Part shown: piece after piece, positions 1 to 14,000 of the stretch
Position numbering within the stretch: position 1 is the stretch's first letter
Layout: every line of letters starts with the position of its first letter
Made by a program: the position numbers and the translations under genes
NCBI GenBank assembly: GCA_013397795.1
Contig: VZTJ01002441.1
Coordinates: forward strand, 3,568,480 to 3,632,479
Direction of reading: 5' to 3'
Source: Orthonyx spaldingii
Lineage: Eukaryota > Chordata > Aves > Passeriformes > Orthonychidae
Length of the DNA stretch: 64,000 bases
Notes under the pieces: model-generated
The model's database searches: none
What the model saw: the letters and a program-made list of their open reading frames with translations, nothing else
Told to the model about the DNA's origin: nothing

Positions 1-3000
1 GTAGCATTTGCAGTTCAAACACCAGAATGTAACTGTCCATCTTTATTTGGATGTATTTTCTACACATGGCCTCAGGGTCTTTGGGGAATAACAGACTGGA
101 AGAAACAGAGCAGTGCTATCAAAAATGCTGAAAAAATAAAGCTCAAATATATTGACAGAGCTAGAGAACTGGACAGCAAATATTTGGAGGTCACTGGCCA
201 GTTTCATGTCTCCCTTATGAAGCATAAAACCCACTAAAACAAGGAAAACAAATGCTTGTGGTTAGCGAGCCTGTATCCTGCAGCCCCGAGGGCTGTGTGC
301 AGCTGGTATTGCACCAGGGCAGAGCAGAAACCACCCTCTGCCACCCAAAATTGCCACCCAGCTGGGGCAGAATTTAACAGACAATTTTCACTCTGCCAGA
401 TGACAGCAGGTTGCCCCTCTCTGGGCATTTGGCCACAGCCAGAAATTTGAGATTAGATCAAATGGACAGGTATGACCTCCCACTTCTGGGAACAGGTATT
501 TGTGCACGTGCCACACTATTCCTTCCTCACCCTCTTCAATTTGGTTTTATTCAGCATAAGCAGTGCCAAGCCTGTAACAAGCGTGTTCATGTTGCAGAAC
601 AAATCAGAGGTTTTCCTGGATTTTTGCTCCCTGAAGTGTGCCCCCAGGGTATCAGCTTTGGGATCTTCAGATTAAGAAGTGTGTGTACACTTCTAAGGCT
701 GCTTTTTTAGTGTTTACATTAAAACCCACACTGTAAAGTAGTTTTAGAACTAAGATGTCAATAGATCTCTAAACTGAGACTCAGAGAAGATTTCAGCCCA
801 TTCAAGCAGCCTTCAGTGAGGAGGAAGGTTTACCTACTTTAAACATACTTTTACATTTCAATAGGTTAAAAAAGCTTCACTGCAAAATGAAATTTTGCAG
901 GTCATTTACTGATTATGATTAAATCACCTTCATTTATTACCATACGGAAAATAAACCACTGTACTCAACATGGGAGGTAATCTTAACTGCTTAGCAATTT
1001 ATTCAAATACTCAGAAGTGAAAATCATTTCTGGGCTGTTCATTCATTAATAAGGGCAGATGGATGGCAGTTTGAGATATTATTTAAATATCTTTGAAATA
1101 TAATTCCGAGTTTATAAAGGTCAAAGAGGTTTCCCTGTTTACATATTCAAACCTATGCAATATGAAGAAAGATATATTTCAAGATGTGATTCTGTGAGGA
1201 GATTCAGCCTCTGGACTAAAATACACAAATACACAGAATTAGATTAAAACACAGAGATACACTGAATTTTTCCTGCCCTATGTTCTTCCTATTTCAGTTT
1301 GTATTACAGTGAACTTATAAAGTCAAGGCAGCAGAGCACAGCTGTTCTACGATGCCAAGTACCTACCAGTGATATGACACTGTCCTTTTCAAGAGGCACC
1401 TTTAATAATTATTTCCAAGAGTTTTCTAAGAGTTCACCAGTCCCAACTGGGAAACAAAGCCTTTCCCACCCTTTCCATGTGGATTCCACAACAGGTGCTT
1501 GAGTGACAGGATTTGGGTGCTGCAAAGTGTTTTTACGAAGTTTCTTGCCCTTGTAGAAGGTGCCAATTTGTGTAACTGTGTGTTGTAATGAAAAGGAAAA
1601 TGCTTTCATCATTTCAGAGCATTTTCTGTATTGGATGGGGGCAGGGAGGCAATGTTTAAGTACATCAACTATGTCTCTTTAATTAGGTCATTAATCACCA
1701 TCTATGAAAGCCGTTGAGATGCATTTTTTTCAAGCTCCATATGCTTAAACTTTAGACTTTAAAATTTCTTCTCAGCTTTGAAAACAGTAAAATACTTTTA
1801 CTATTCCTACCAGAAAAATAATCTGCATAACTACCTATCACAGAAATTCTTTCATGCACAGTTTTTCCTCAGTGCAGTAGCTGTTCACCTCCAACCTTGG
1901 CCTGCTGGAGTACAAGAATAACCCACAGAGCTCCTTCCCCATACCCCAAGGGGAAGCTCCGCTCTCCTCTGTAATGATGTAAATCCCAAGCAACTTATTT
2001 ACATCAGTGAAGTCACCCAGAGGTCACAGCAAACTATTTAGCTTCCTTTGCTTCATCCTTTTGCTTTATCCATTACTTACATCTTAAAAAAAAAAACACA
2101 TCAGGCACTGAAAAGTGAAGTGTCTGCAGCAGAACTCAGGTTCCAAAATGATTTGCAGTTTGAAATGTGGCTTTAGAAGAATTCTGCACAAAACCTATAT
2201 TGGCTCATGGAAAATGAAATGCCTTCTCACCAGATTACGAGACTGAAAGGGAGCATTCAATTTTCTAAACTTAAGCTATATAACACAGATCACTGAATTT
2301 TATCCAGTTTGTTCTGTATCCAGTGCAATCACTCACATATGACTAAGCCATATTTTCCAGAAACAGCTAGTCTTGAAAGATTCATAATTATCCCTTTTTA
2401 CAATACTATTGCTGCTGTGTATTACTCTAAATTAATGTGAACCGAGAACTGGAAACTAAATTCAGCTGCAAATGCCACGAAACTCCACACAGTTCAGAAC
2501 TCCAAGAACTTGCTTTTGCCCTGTAACAAGGACAGTGTGTGTGAACACCCCAGACAAAGTGTGCAGCAGACAAAGAAATCCCTCTTTGATGATAACAAGC
2601 ACTTGTGTGTTTATTTCAAAGGCTTGGAAATGATTTTTAGACATTGTTGGGACTTGTCTGGGGGATGTCTCCTTACAGTGCATCTGGAAAACAAGATTCT
2701 GGATTTGGGGGATTTCAATGAGGAGCTACTGGCTAAACTGAAGGAGTCTTTCCCATCTATTCTTCCATATAATCCAGAGGCTGTAGCTCCTCCTAGCACA
2801 GGAAGGGATTGCACATCCCTTCCCCAGCAGGCTGATACGTGGGAACCCCAGCTCCCAGCACTACAATCCAACAAACAGGGAAGATGATAAAATATTACTT
2901 AGGCAGAAATGGATTGAGTAATTTGGCATCTCAGCATTCCTGGGACCCCTTGTAGGAGGTAGTAGGGTTATTAAAAAGCAAAAGGAAATATGGCTTAAGA

Positions 3001-6000
3001 AACAAAAGCACAGTGAAATTCAAATGCTTGACAAATAATTATATTGGCAAAAATTGAATAAAAAACAGCTTTCTAACTAGTCCTATTTTATCCTGAACTA
3101 TCACCTCACCAGAACACAAATATTTTCATGGTACCCATACTATCAATAATTATTTGTTCTGATGAATTGTGACTATGCATTTACCAAAGGGTTTCTGAGA
3201 GAAAAAAAAAATCAGTTTTCCTAAGACAGAGGAGGGAAGAAAACTAAGCTAATAAATCATTCTGCCTCAGATCTCTGGAAGATGTGTTAGTGATGATGTT
3301 TTACACTTTTAGTAATTTTATAGCTACTGGCTTAACTTATCTTTGTCTGGCACCAAATTTCAGCTAGCATTTGAAATTATTCAACCTGTCTACTTAAGTG
3401 TGGATGTTTGTCCCTTTTTCTTTCAAAGAGGAGCTTTCCTCTTGGAGCCATGTATTGAACAGTTCTTGCCTGACCTATGGATTAATCAGAATTTAAATAC
3501 TGTATTATTTCAACAGGTACTTCTAATATCCGTGTTTCCTGCCATGAAATGTAATTAGGGAAAATTCATTTACCAGGGGACCTCTGAAGCTTTACCTTCT
3601 TCCCCATTGCTATTTGCACTGGGAGACATTCAGATGTCATTCCTTCTGTTCCAAGTGTATCAGGGCTATCCTCCCCTAGACTGCCTCGGAGCTGAAAATG
3701 TCACCCACTATTTGGAAGGCTCACAAACGTGACATTTTCCCAGCAAAACTGAACTGTAGCAGTCAGCTCAATAGGTTTATCATTGTTAATGAAAACAATT
3801 GGAAATACACTGAACATCTTGTTTCTTGACTTAAATCAGTCTGTAACTGTATTAGAGATGCACGCCAGTGCTCCAGGACAGATTATCTCCCCGTGAGTCT
3901 CTGATGGAGCTCTGCTGTTTGTAAATGCAGCTGGTGCTCAGTGTTGTCAGGTAGGATAATAAACGAGGTACACCTCAGTTCACATCCCTTGCATCGGTTT
4001 TCATGTTATGTTCTTAACCTGCACCATCCTTTCTTTTTCAACATTGATTTTGATCTGGAGGGCACACAAAAATATTCAGCTGCAGTGCAATGTTTTTATA
4101 TGCGACTTCAAAAAGTGGTTTTTTTGCAGCCTGCATTCAGAATGGGCTGCAGGCCACCCTTTGAAACTTCATTATTCAGGTTATCTGGAGACAGAAACAA
4201 GAAACACATCGGATCATCTGCACGGTAAAAGCAGCCCATCTTTTACAATTGGGTTTTGAGGGTTTTCCCTGTGAAACAAAGGCCACACCACAGGGATGAG
4301 TTAGAGAAGTGTGTTCTATTTAACTCAACAGTGTCAGGCATATAACGTGCCCTTTATATCTATAGTTTATTTTAACACATATCAAGGAGACAGAAAATTA
4401 GTGATCAATGTAGAAGGGAGCATGAGGTTTCATTATAAATTAATGTATGAAGACTCAGATTTCAATGATGAAACGAACATGAATCTTAAAAATTGTCTGT
4501 CTTTATGAAACAGATGAAAATTATTACAGTATATAACTTTTTGGTGACATTTTACTGCAAAGGGCATATTGTTACAAAATTTAGCAATGATGTAGCTAAC
4601 AGAAATACTGCAGGGATAGATAAGATTATTTATGTAACATGATAAAACATGAAACATGGATGTATTTGACTCATCGGGTTGCAGAATGGGAAAAATACTT
4701 TGCCCTGCTCACAAGTGAACCCTCCTGTTAAATCAACGAGCAGCACAGATGGGACTTACTGGGAGCCAAGACTGCACAGCAATAGTAAATCCAGTTGTGT
4801 TCTGGAGCACAAAAGTTAATGGAAATAAAAAAGGGAAAAGAAGGAGAAATCGCAAGAAAGGTTTAAGAGAACCTCACTTGGGTAACCTCTTCAGTGGTGG
4901 GGTTTTTTTCCAAAACCAAACTATCCCTGCAGCGTCATGAAGATACACTGATACCTCGATTAAAAAATTACCTGCTGAAAATGAAACTGAGTAAAAACCA
5001 TCTGTAAGTAGAGACACTGCAACACGGAACTTGTGGAAGGTTGCTGCAAAGTAATTCTGCTCCCCAAGGTGGAGCTGCAGAAACTCAGTCCCACAAGGGG
5101 CTCTGACTTAACATTACTGGAGGCCTGGAATTAAACTCAGATTCTGGAATATTTCTAAGATGGAGAGAACACATACACTCAGTGACTTACACATAGACAT
5201 GATTGACTCATAAGAAATAATCACTAGAAAACAGAAAGCTCAGAGTTAACAGAAACAAAAACTTGTCATAAAAATACAATCTTTATCAGCTCAATGAATC
5301 TTGGCTATACAGTCTTTTAAAAAATAATAAATCCCACACATCAAAATCAAACTGACTTATATGCATAAAATTTGGGCAAACTCAACTGGACACATTTCTC
5401 TAATGCAAATGTGATGGAGAAAATAGATTTTCACACAAAACTAAGGTCAAAATCAGGTTTATCTTGGAAGCAAAACTTCAGTCTTACCTAAGAAAATATT
5501 TTCCCATATGTAAGTTTTCAGCACTATTCTCCCTAGAATTGCATAACTCAGTTCAGATTAAAATTACTTGCTATCCTTAATTAATTGAACCTATATCCCA
5601 TCCTCATCTTGTTTCTCTTCCCTTGTCCTTCCTTCCTACCTTGCCAGGATAAACCATTCTGTTACATTTGCAAGCTCCAACTCCACTCATACCACTGTGA
5701 TTTCCTTTAAACAAACAAAAAGACAGTAAAGGAAAGAAAAACAGTGAGGAACACCTGCAAACTATTATAAACTCTGAACCCACCCACACAGCCTGTAAGT
5801 TATAAGTAAGTGAAAGTAAGAAGATTCAAAGAGAAACAAAGTGGATTTGGGGGTTTTTTGCCTCTATAAATACTACCAACAGATGATACTAATATCTTTC
5901 AGAAAATATTTTTACACTTTTTGGTTGTGCACAAACAACAATTTCTATTTCCTTCTTGGACTGGGGATGGTTCAGTGCCATCCCTGTTATCTGAGATGTT

Positions 6001-7140
6001 CATAATGAGCAAAGCCTGGAGTGGATGAAGGTACATGACCTCACGACTGTGCCAACACATTCCCCAGCAAATAGGCATGGGATTTATGATTTTCCTGGAT
6101 GGCCAATTTTATCACACTGATATTTTTTCTTTATCAGACCACAGAGTTTATCCCTTCCTTTATACAACTGAGGAAAACTGGTCAAACAATGCATGCCACT
6201 GCATTTTTCCTAAACTTGAGACATCTTTGTTCTGTAATAAATTATTATTCATGACAACATCTGAAAAACTCATTTTGGAGAAAAGTGAAAATGAAAGTTA
6301 TAAGCTCCATTCTATATGAATACCTCACAAAGATCTTCCATACTGATGAAGCAGTTCTACAAGCTTCCATCAAAGCTAATTTTCTTAGGAACAGAAATTA
6401 ACATTGCTCAGCTACAAACTACATTCTAATGGTTAATCAGAAGTCAAAAACCCCAGAGGTGTTATCATGGCTCTCTTGCTCCCAGAAGAATTTTGCTCTG
6501 GACATGGTAAGCCAGGTTTTCACCCAGTAAATACATAAAGCATTGAAAGTAATCTAAATTATTTTTCCCTGGAAATAGACATAAAGTGTAATAAATTCCA
6601 TTTAGTACATTAAGATTTACTGCTTCATTTTTACAACTGATCTATCAGCATTCTGTAAAGCTGAGCATCTCACTAAAATGCCAGTGTAAAAAAAATGTAC
6701 TTGAGTATTAAAACACTTATCACTGTAACTGAACACAACCCGAGTAAATGAATTAACTCCATTGCCACAGAACATACTGGAAGATGTTCAAAATTAGAAA
6801 ATACAGGATAATTTTTCTTCACATATCTGCCTTACTGTTTAGCTGGATAAAATTTAACATAGCTGTGCTTTCACTTATTATGTGTAATAATAAAGTCACA
6901 GTAGAAATACTATAAAGGTAAGGGAATCGTGCAGTATTTGCTTTAATGTAAAATAAACAAAGGAGGCACTTATGAAATATGAATGCCAAGAATTACAGAG
7001 TCTGAGCCTGGCCACAGAGAAAAAGTATATTAAAAAGTGTACTGAAAGTATACAAAACTACACTGAAATATCAATTTTCTTAAAAATCTAAAGAGCGTTG
7101 TGAATAAAGGAGCCACCCCTTAAGTCTTTTCCCCTAAACT
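1..7140. other. Non-coding AT-rich stretch, no gene seen
   Basis: No reading frame here has recognisable protein features. The longest (125 codons at 2510-2887 plus, 99 codons at 411-710 plus) are of chance length and show no known motif. The only simple repeats are short A runs, for example 11 A at 2086-2096. I see no exon with a convincing acceptor and donor pair and no recognisable transposon. This is best read as intergenic or intronic vertebrate DNA. Confidence 0.7.
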
Positions 7141-7157
7141 TTTAGCAGGTTTATACA

Positions 7158-7189
7158 GATATAGAGAGATAGATAGGTAGATAGATAGT
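7158..7189. repeat. Imperfect GATA/GATAG tetranucleotide microsatellite
   Basis: The segment consists of interrupted GATA-type units, including AGATAGATAGGTAGATAGAT. It lies about 180 bases before a second tetranucleotide tract. Tracts of this kind are often length-polymorphic in vertebrates, but this one is short and interrupted. Confidence 0.85.
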
Positions 7190-7366
7190 TGTTACTTTCC
7201 ATATAAAATTGCCAGCCTGAGAACATTCTGAATTAAAGGTATGCAATGTAACTTAGAGCAATAAGTAAGCCAGTATGGCTTAATAGGTATTACAATCAAT
7301 ACTGTTGAGTGTTTACTACTGTTATTTAACTTTATTATTTTCTTCTCATTGTGCTTTTGTCTTCTA

Positions 7367-7370
<4 letters not shown>

Positions 7371-7398
<28 letters not shown>
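7371..7398. repeat. (ATTT)n microsatellite, about seven units
   Basis: Near-perfect ATTT/TTTA units run without interruption for about 28 bases. Such tracts often mark the tail of an old retroposon, but no recognisable element body flanks this one. Confidence 0.9.
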
Positions 7399-7399
7399 C

Positions 7400-10300
7400 T
7401 CAGGAGTGCTGAGAAGTCAGTCCTCTTTGCACTTGGATGTGAAGAATCTGTGAAGCCACAGGTTTATATTAAAACATCAAAGTTCATTTTATGAGTTCAC
7501 CTCCTGCCTCTTGCATTTTAATTTAACTACTGACTCAGACATAAATCACTACAAGTTTCTACAAGTTTCAGAATTATTGTCTAAAAATCAAATTTAAAAT
7601 CCAAACTGTAAGCAAAGCAGCAGCTCAGTCAGGGGAAGAGCTGTGACTTTTTTGCTTTGTTTTGTCGCAGAAGGACATGGCTCTTCAGGACCTCGGCTTT
7701 CCCAAAGTGTAGTGACTGTTAAAACCCACCACACACGGACAGAGCAGCAAAATTTATGAGGTCAAAAAATGTTCAACTACCACAAACCACAAAGTCAGGA
7801 TCTTGGTGTTAGTAGCAGAAAAAAAAAAAAAAAGACTTTTCACACAGACCACAAGTTTGACCAAAACAGAACGAGCTCTGGCAGGGAGGGACACGCTGGC
7901 TGTTTGCAAGCCCAAAGGTGCTGCTCAAGTAAACACAACAAATGCTCCAACAAAACTCCACTAAAATAGTAGAGAAGAGGAAGCAAGGAAGCTCAGGCAG
8001 ATTACTAAAAAACAGCTGATCAGAGTTACTGGAGGTTGCAGTGCTTTTCTTTCAAGAGTTCTTAATATTTCCTGACCTAGAGTAGTAATGGTCTACTAAA
8101 ATCTGGTTAGGAGAAATAAAAACACTTCAACATTATGATGACCAAAAAAAAAAGTACTAATAGCAAGTCCAGATAACAGCTCACATGCAATTTCCATGGT
8201 GTACATGTATTTATGAGGTGGTTATACACACTGTGTGCACACCAGTAATAATGAAGCCTGTGCTTCAAACGCTCTGTAGCAGCAAACTTTGTGTAATAGC
8301 ACATGTAAAATAACATTTTCACTTATGCTGCAAGCCACTTATATCTACCTGTAGCCATTTATTGTACTAATACAGCACTGCTTATTTAAAATGAATATGT
8401 GCACATCACATGTGCCAGTGCTCTATATAAGCATTTATATGTGTACAAACAGCACATATGCATGGACACAGACACATATATGTATACAAATAAATTTTAT
8501 AGGAAAATTAATAAATAATAAGGTTTTCTACAACTTTGCTATAAGACTATTTTTAGCCACTATGACTTATTGAATCTAGGGAAGCTCAATTCTGCAGTTG
8601 TAGGATTTTCTACCATCCTACTCTCCTCTGTCTCACCTCCCCTCACTGAAAAGATTTTCTACTAGGCTGGTGTCTGTGTTTCCAGGTACAAATTTCATAT
8701 GTATGCATCCATCTGTATCCCAAAGCCATAAAAAACAGTACCTGAAAGAAATTCCTTGAAAATTTCAAAAACTCCATTTCCCCTTTTTCACTTTGTTTGA
8801 AGCCCGTGGTTCTTTGGATAGCTTACTTATTTATTTTACTGCATTTCAGGAAATATTTGTCCAGGCTATTAACCCCAGAGCCATCCCTGGCAGGACAAGC
8901 TCTTTATTTGTGAACTATCCACTTTGAATGTAGGAGATATCACAAGAGATGCTGCCAGGACCTGAGCTCTCTTGCAGAGAGCAATCTGACCAGCGTGTTC
9001 GACCCAGGACTTCCACAAGGCTCGTGCCACCTCCCTGACCTGTGCTGCTGCCGGGGACCTGAGCAGTTCTGCCTGTGCCTCCGTGGAATAAATCTGCAAT
9101 GGTGATTATTCCACGCTCGAGCCACCTGTCCTAATGAATAACGCTTCCTGTGTAGCCGTGCCCAGATATTGGAGTTGGCTACTCAAGCTTGAAAGACAAG
9201 TGGAGAAATTAATAACTGGTGCACAAGCTCCTTAAATGGCACAGGGGCAAAAGAGAGGAAGAGGAATTCGCTGCTGTGGCTTTCCTACAGCCCTGGAAAG
9301 GGATCTGTGAGTATCAGAAGCCCTGCATCAGCATGAACCTGAGCAGACACACAGGTCATCGCTACCACAACTGCATTTTGGCTTAAATTATGAGTCATTG
9401 AACACTGATTATAATTTTACTTCAAATTCCTGAAATAGAGGCAGACACTTAAAAACTGATGAGCGCAAATTTACATGGGTTAATTAATAGGCAAAGGAAA
9501 CAACTGTCCCCCCCACCCTGATTCAATACAGCACCAGCACCACGTTTTCTCAATTCTTATTTTTTAAACCAGAAATTTTCCAGTAGATGTGTTTGTATAT
9601 TTCTTAGCTTTTTGAGTTAGTATTATTTATAAAGGAACACTGGTGAACACACACTAAATGCCTTTGACAGTCATCAACAGATCCTTCTGAGCCAAACAAA
9701 CTGATGGTTTGGGAGCTTTTGTTACTTTTTTGCCAAACAGAGCTGGATTGATTTGTTGAATTCTGTAACACAAACATGTATAATAGCAAACAATGTCAAA
9801 GAAACACACATTTCAATGGCCTCTGGAAACTTCAAAATGTGCTTTTCCTGTGTTTGAAGTTGAAATAAGTAAGCAATACTGTAGTCTTCTTAATTTGTTG
9901 ATTTTGGTTTTCATCCAGACTTGCAAAGACCCATCCAGTGACATGCAGGAAAAACAGAATTCATTTGTTCAGCAACTTATCCAGCCAACTCTGTGTTATA
10001 CGCAAAGATAAATCTGTTAATGCAATTGTATACTGAAGATGCTTCTCTGTTGTACTTATCTGCTGTGTCACTAAAAGTTATCTGCATGGAGACTTAATAA
10101 CACCCTTAAATGAAACTCAAATGGACGTTAAGCATACATATAATGTATTCTTATATCCAGTATATGTGTGCTTCGATTTTTTAATTCAAAGTGACTGATT
10201 GCTGATGGAAAACGAGTTAGCTAGTAGGTTTGTAGGGGTAAAATCAGTCACTCTGGAAATTATTCCATCAAAGAAAAAGCCAGAAGTACAGAGACTTCAT

Positions 10301-11960
10301 TTACACCAGGCTCTCCTCACCACCAGAGCTGGTTTGCCCAGCTCATCTCTCCAGCTCAAGTACTTGGGAAACAAAAAGCATCTGCTCTCTAGTTTTAGCT
10401 GGATAGTTGAACACATAGGGCAGGCTAAAGCTGTATGTTTATTTTTCGACCCTGTTCATAATGACCCCTCTCTTTAAGTGCTCCCATTCTCAGCATTTAT
10501 TATAACCAGAGACCAGTACCTGCAATCTTCTGAGCACCTCCAGCTACTTCTTTTTATAAAAATGTGATACCATTGATATAATACAAAAACTGCTGATCCA
10601 TTCTACTTCAGGAAACACTGCTGCACCCATGGCCCCACCTCCCAGCTCTGTCCTTCCACCACGCACGATGGCAGCTCAAAATGTCACTTGTGCCAAATGT
10701 CACTTGATTTTGCCGCTCTCCCTGAGCAGATCTTTGCCAAATTTAAATTCCTGCAGGTATTGCTACAGAAAAAAATTACAAAATTACTCACTCCATACAA
10801 CTGATTTTTCTGCTATATTGCCCTGCAGATCCACTCAAACCAGTGAAGCTTCTGCCATTTACATGGTTGAGAATTAAGCATGTTCCCTTCAGGAACCAAC
10901 ACTCCTTGTCAGAGCAGGGCAGCTGGGCAGCCACTGCTTTTGAACCTGTGTTCTGTACTGCCACAGAACCCCAAACATTACTGCTGCTACACAATTTATA
11001 TTTATTTCTTTGTCATTGTTGTCTTGGGCTGTGGAAGTAGCTTTTCTAAAGGCCCTGTTGTGAAGGACATAGCACACCAAGAGCAACAAATCTGCTGCTG
11101 CAGTCTATGTGCAGATTGACTTGCTTTACTTGTTCCTTTCTCATTCCTTTTTCTTGTTTTTGATTTACTGAAAAACTGTTTAAGAGAGAAAAAACAAGGA
11201 TCTCCCCCAAAATCCCAACTGTGGGAATGTTTGCTTTTTTTGGCAGCACTAATATTTATCCCATACTTACTAGGAATTCTCCCCTCTGCTAAGAATGTCA
11301 ATCTTATAGCTCAAAGATCTAAACATGAAGCATTTTATCAGTATTCTGTTTTTCTCCCCTCTCTATACAACTTCAGAGCAGTTAGGAGAAAGAAAACATT
11401 AAAACAAAAATCACCGTATTTGAGTGTCTGTGAAAATTTATGTACTAAAAAGCAGCTGTAAAATTTTTAATGTTTAAATTAATGTTTTATGTTTACAATA
11501 AAAACTCTCCAGCCATGAAGGGCTTTTAAAAGCTACATGCTAAATACAAGCAAAACCAAAGCAAACAATAACACTCCCATGAAGCTCAGCTTCAACATAC
11601 AAAATGGCAAATAAGACTTTTGTGCAGACTTCCTAAGTTTCTGTGCCTTTTTCTACAAAAAAGAACCCTTAGCAATGTCAAAGCCACAAAAAAAGAGCTG
11701 GTTAGAATGTGAAGGCAAAAACCTTGTAATTCCTTAATAATAGGTTTTTCTGCAATTCTGAATGTATTTGTGATGGTCTGGTTTACTCTTTTTATTTCAA
11801 TTGTGTTATAAATAAAACAGCTTCTCTCCTCCCCCTCTTCTGCCAGCTGTAAGCACTCTGTCCTCCAATAAAGGTTGAAACAAATGAATAGGTTTAAAAG
11901 AGACCATTATGCACTTGCTAGTGCAGAGTGAGGAGATGAAATGTTGCCAAATCATTCTCC
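7400..11960. other. Non-coding stretch with short simple repeats
   Basis: No gene is supported. Notable details are a perfect 10-base tandem duplication at 7549-7568 and a run of 15 A at 7819-7833. The block 8930-9130 is richer in G and C than its surroundings and stays open on the minus strand in two frames (8869-9099 and 8940-9125), but it shows no known protein motif. The A run has no recognisable retrogene or SINE body on either side. Confidence 0.65.
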
Positions 11961-11963
11961 TTT

Positions 11964-12017
11964 TAAAATCAATAGGAATTCTTGTTATTGAATTCAATGG
12001 GAGTATAATTAGGTTCT
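11964..12017. repeat. Relic of an old amniote interspersed repeat
   Basis: The segment contains AAATCAATAGGAATT followed by ATTGAATTCAATGGGAG and then ATTAGGTTC. From memory this resembles an ancient, much-mutated repeat in bird, turtle and crocodile DNA whose copies carry two near-copies of a GACTTCAATGGGA-type motif. I cannot give the library name from sequence alone. The copy is short and diverged, so this is a resemblance rather than a firm identification. Confidence 0.5.
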
Positions 12018-12019
12018 AA

Positions 12020-13735
12020 ACTCACACACTTTCTTGACAATGTGGGTTTCTTTACCTCTTTCATTCCTGTTTCCCTCTCAGATATGGAGAAGCCTCGCTG
12101 TTCCAAAGCGCTCTCAGTTTGAGCAGCATTTTAGCCATTTCTCCCCTGAAACACTTGGGACACAGCCTGGAGAAGGCAGAGTGAGCACAAATAACCACAA
12201 TTACCTATCCTGAAATTCAGCTGTAAGTTACAGCAGAGAGAGCACAGCCCATCACCCAGCAGACATTTAAAGCCTTGATCTCCTGCATTCCCTGTCCACC
12301 CTCACACTTCCCCAGTGACCCAGTCAGAGCAACCCCACACGCTGGGCCACCTTTTCCATTTGCAGCCCAGTTTGGTTTTGCAGGTCCTGCTGCAGGGAGG
12401 CTGACTAAGCCCAAATATATTTAGGTTGAATCAGATATAAATCTGTCCCACAACTTGAAATTATTTTCAAAACCCCTGTAAGTAATCACAAGAGGATGAT
12501 ATAAATAACTTCCCTTTGTAAGGTTCACATGAGGAGGACCCAGCATTTACTATTTCTGAATGTTGGACTCCAAATCAGCCACTGGAAAGTCTTGAGCCCA
12601 CTCCCAGCAATCTCTCAATGAAAGTTATATATGACTTTAAGTACTTGCTTTTATAAACAGTGCACTGAACAACAACAAAAATGTATAAAACCACACCATC
12701 CCCCAAAGTCCAAGAATTCAGAGTTATCATTTTCAATCTTTTCTACCATGCACAAATCCTATGCAAATAGTTTTAAGTCCTATCCACAGTGCTACCATCA
12801 TAAATTAATGTCAGCCTTTACTTCATTCCAAAACCAGGCATGCAAGAGCAATCTTTTAACTGTTTCTTGGTTAGAGGCAGTTAAAAAAATTACTTCACAG
12901 CATTTAAAATGCTAAATATCCTTTTTTTCTATTCTCTAGAAACAACAGAAAAAAACACCGAAACCAATTCCTCATTCTCTCTCTTATTTGTTTGCAGTAG
13001 AGAATTTTTCTTGTGTCAACTATATTTTTTAAATACACATAACTCAAAAAAATTAAAGACAATCAATATAAACAACAACATACAGGCTTCAATGCCCATT
13101 TGGGTAAGTGAATTAAAATTTACTGTAGGTGATGAGAGTGGTTTTGCTTTCCTATAGTTTAAGTCAGTTGTTCCACTCAACACATCCAAAGGTGACCACA
13201 GAAAGGCCAATCTTGCCTGGTTTGTACCTTGCAGGAATGATGAGCAGAGTTGTTTGCAGAGGGCACAGATACAGCTTCCAGCTTCGAGTATTTCCAATAT
13301 TTGTCAATGCTGTAAAACTTGGGAGTTCAATGATTTGAAAGCATCACTTTCCATTCTGACAAAACAGTTACCAGAACTTCAAGCACTGGGACCTGAAGTT
13401 CTTAAAGTTCCTCTCTTCAAGGACAAGGGAAAACATTTGAAAATGTCTGTGCGCTTATAAGATGTATAAATACACATCCAGGCAGGTAAACATTTCATCA
13501 AGTTTCTGCAGAGAAATTACCAAATGATTACTGTGAAGATCTTGAAAGAGAGTTTCAGAGGATTCTTTATAGAAAAACGATACTGAAGTTTTGCCCAAAT
13601 CCATCCCAGTGGAGATGGGTCTGGAGAATATCCAGGTCCTAAACATGGTTTTCCTGGAAGAGATCTCATACCTATTTAGAAAGTGAGGCAGCACTACTGC
13701 AGTGAATATATTTAAGGACATGTTATTTAGATTAT
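12020..13735. other. Non-coding stretch, no gene seen
   Basis: A somewhat GC-richer patch at about 12230-12410 is open on the minus strand (65 codons) without recognisable protein content. A pyrimidine tract ending in CTAG at about 12916-12939 looks like a splice acceptor, but the sequence after it has no coding character and no matching donor that I would defend. Confidence 0.6.
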
Positions 13736-13754
13736 TTCCAAAATGCTCTTCACA

Positions 13755-14000
13755 TATTTAGCACAATCATCTCAAGATTTGCATGACAAGATTTTTTGAG
13801 ACTCTCTGTGCCTAGCTCTTCCTTCAGCCTTTGTGTATCCACGATTAATTTGTCCATAATCACGATTAATCATTTTTTAAACGTGTCAATTTAAAAAATG
13901 CATCAGAATATTTGCTGAAAACTGATGAGGACTTCAGACATTTTATTAGTTCATATTAGGGCTGTGACAAGCAAGCCAATTACATTGCACATCAGAGAAA
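13755..14000. promoter_or_regulatory. Candidate conserved non-coding element with paired TAAT-type sites
   Basis: The segment carries the decamer CACGATTAAT twice, at 13840-13849 and 13861-13870, exactly 21 bases apart start to start. Further AT-rich homeodomain-like cores follow, such as CCAATTACATT near 13977. High-complexity, motif-dense, untranslatable sequence like this is typical of vertebrate developmental enhancers, but I have no alignment. The paired motif also resembles the subterminal ATTAATCRCGATTAA motif of some hAT-type DNA transposons, so an old transposon relic is an alternative. Confidence 0.3.

Noticed and set aside
10629..10877. Frame containing CAKCHLILPLS-type cysteines suggestive of a zinc-binding motif
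   Set aside because: The cysteine spacing does not complete a known zinc-finger pattern, and there is no exon framework.
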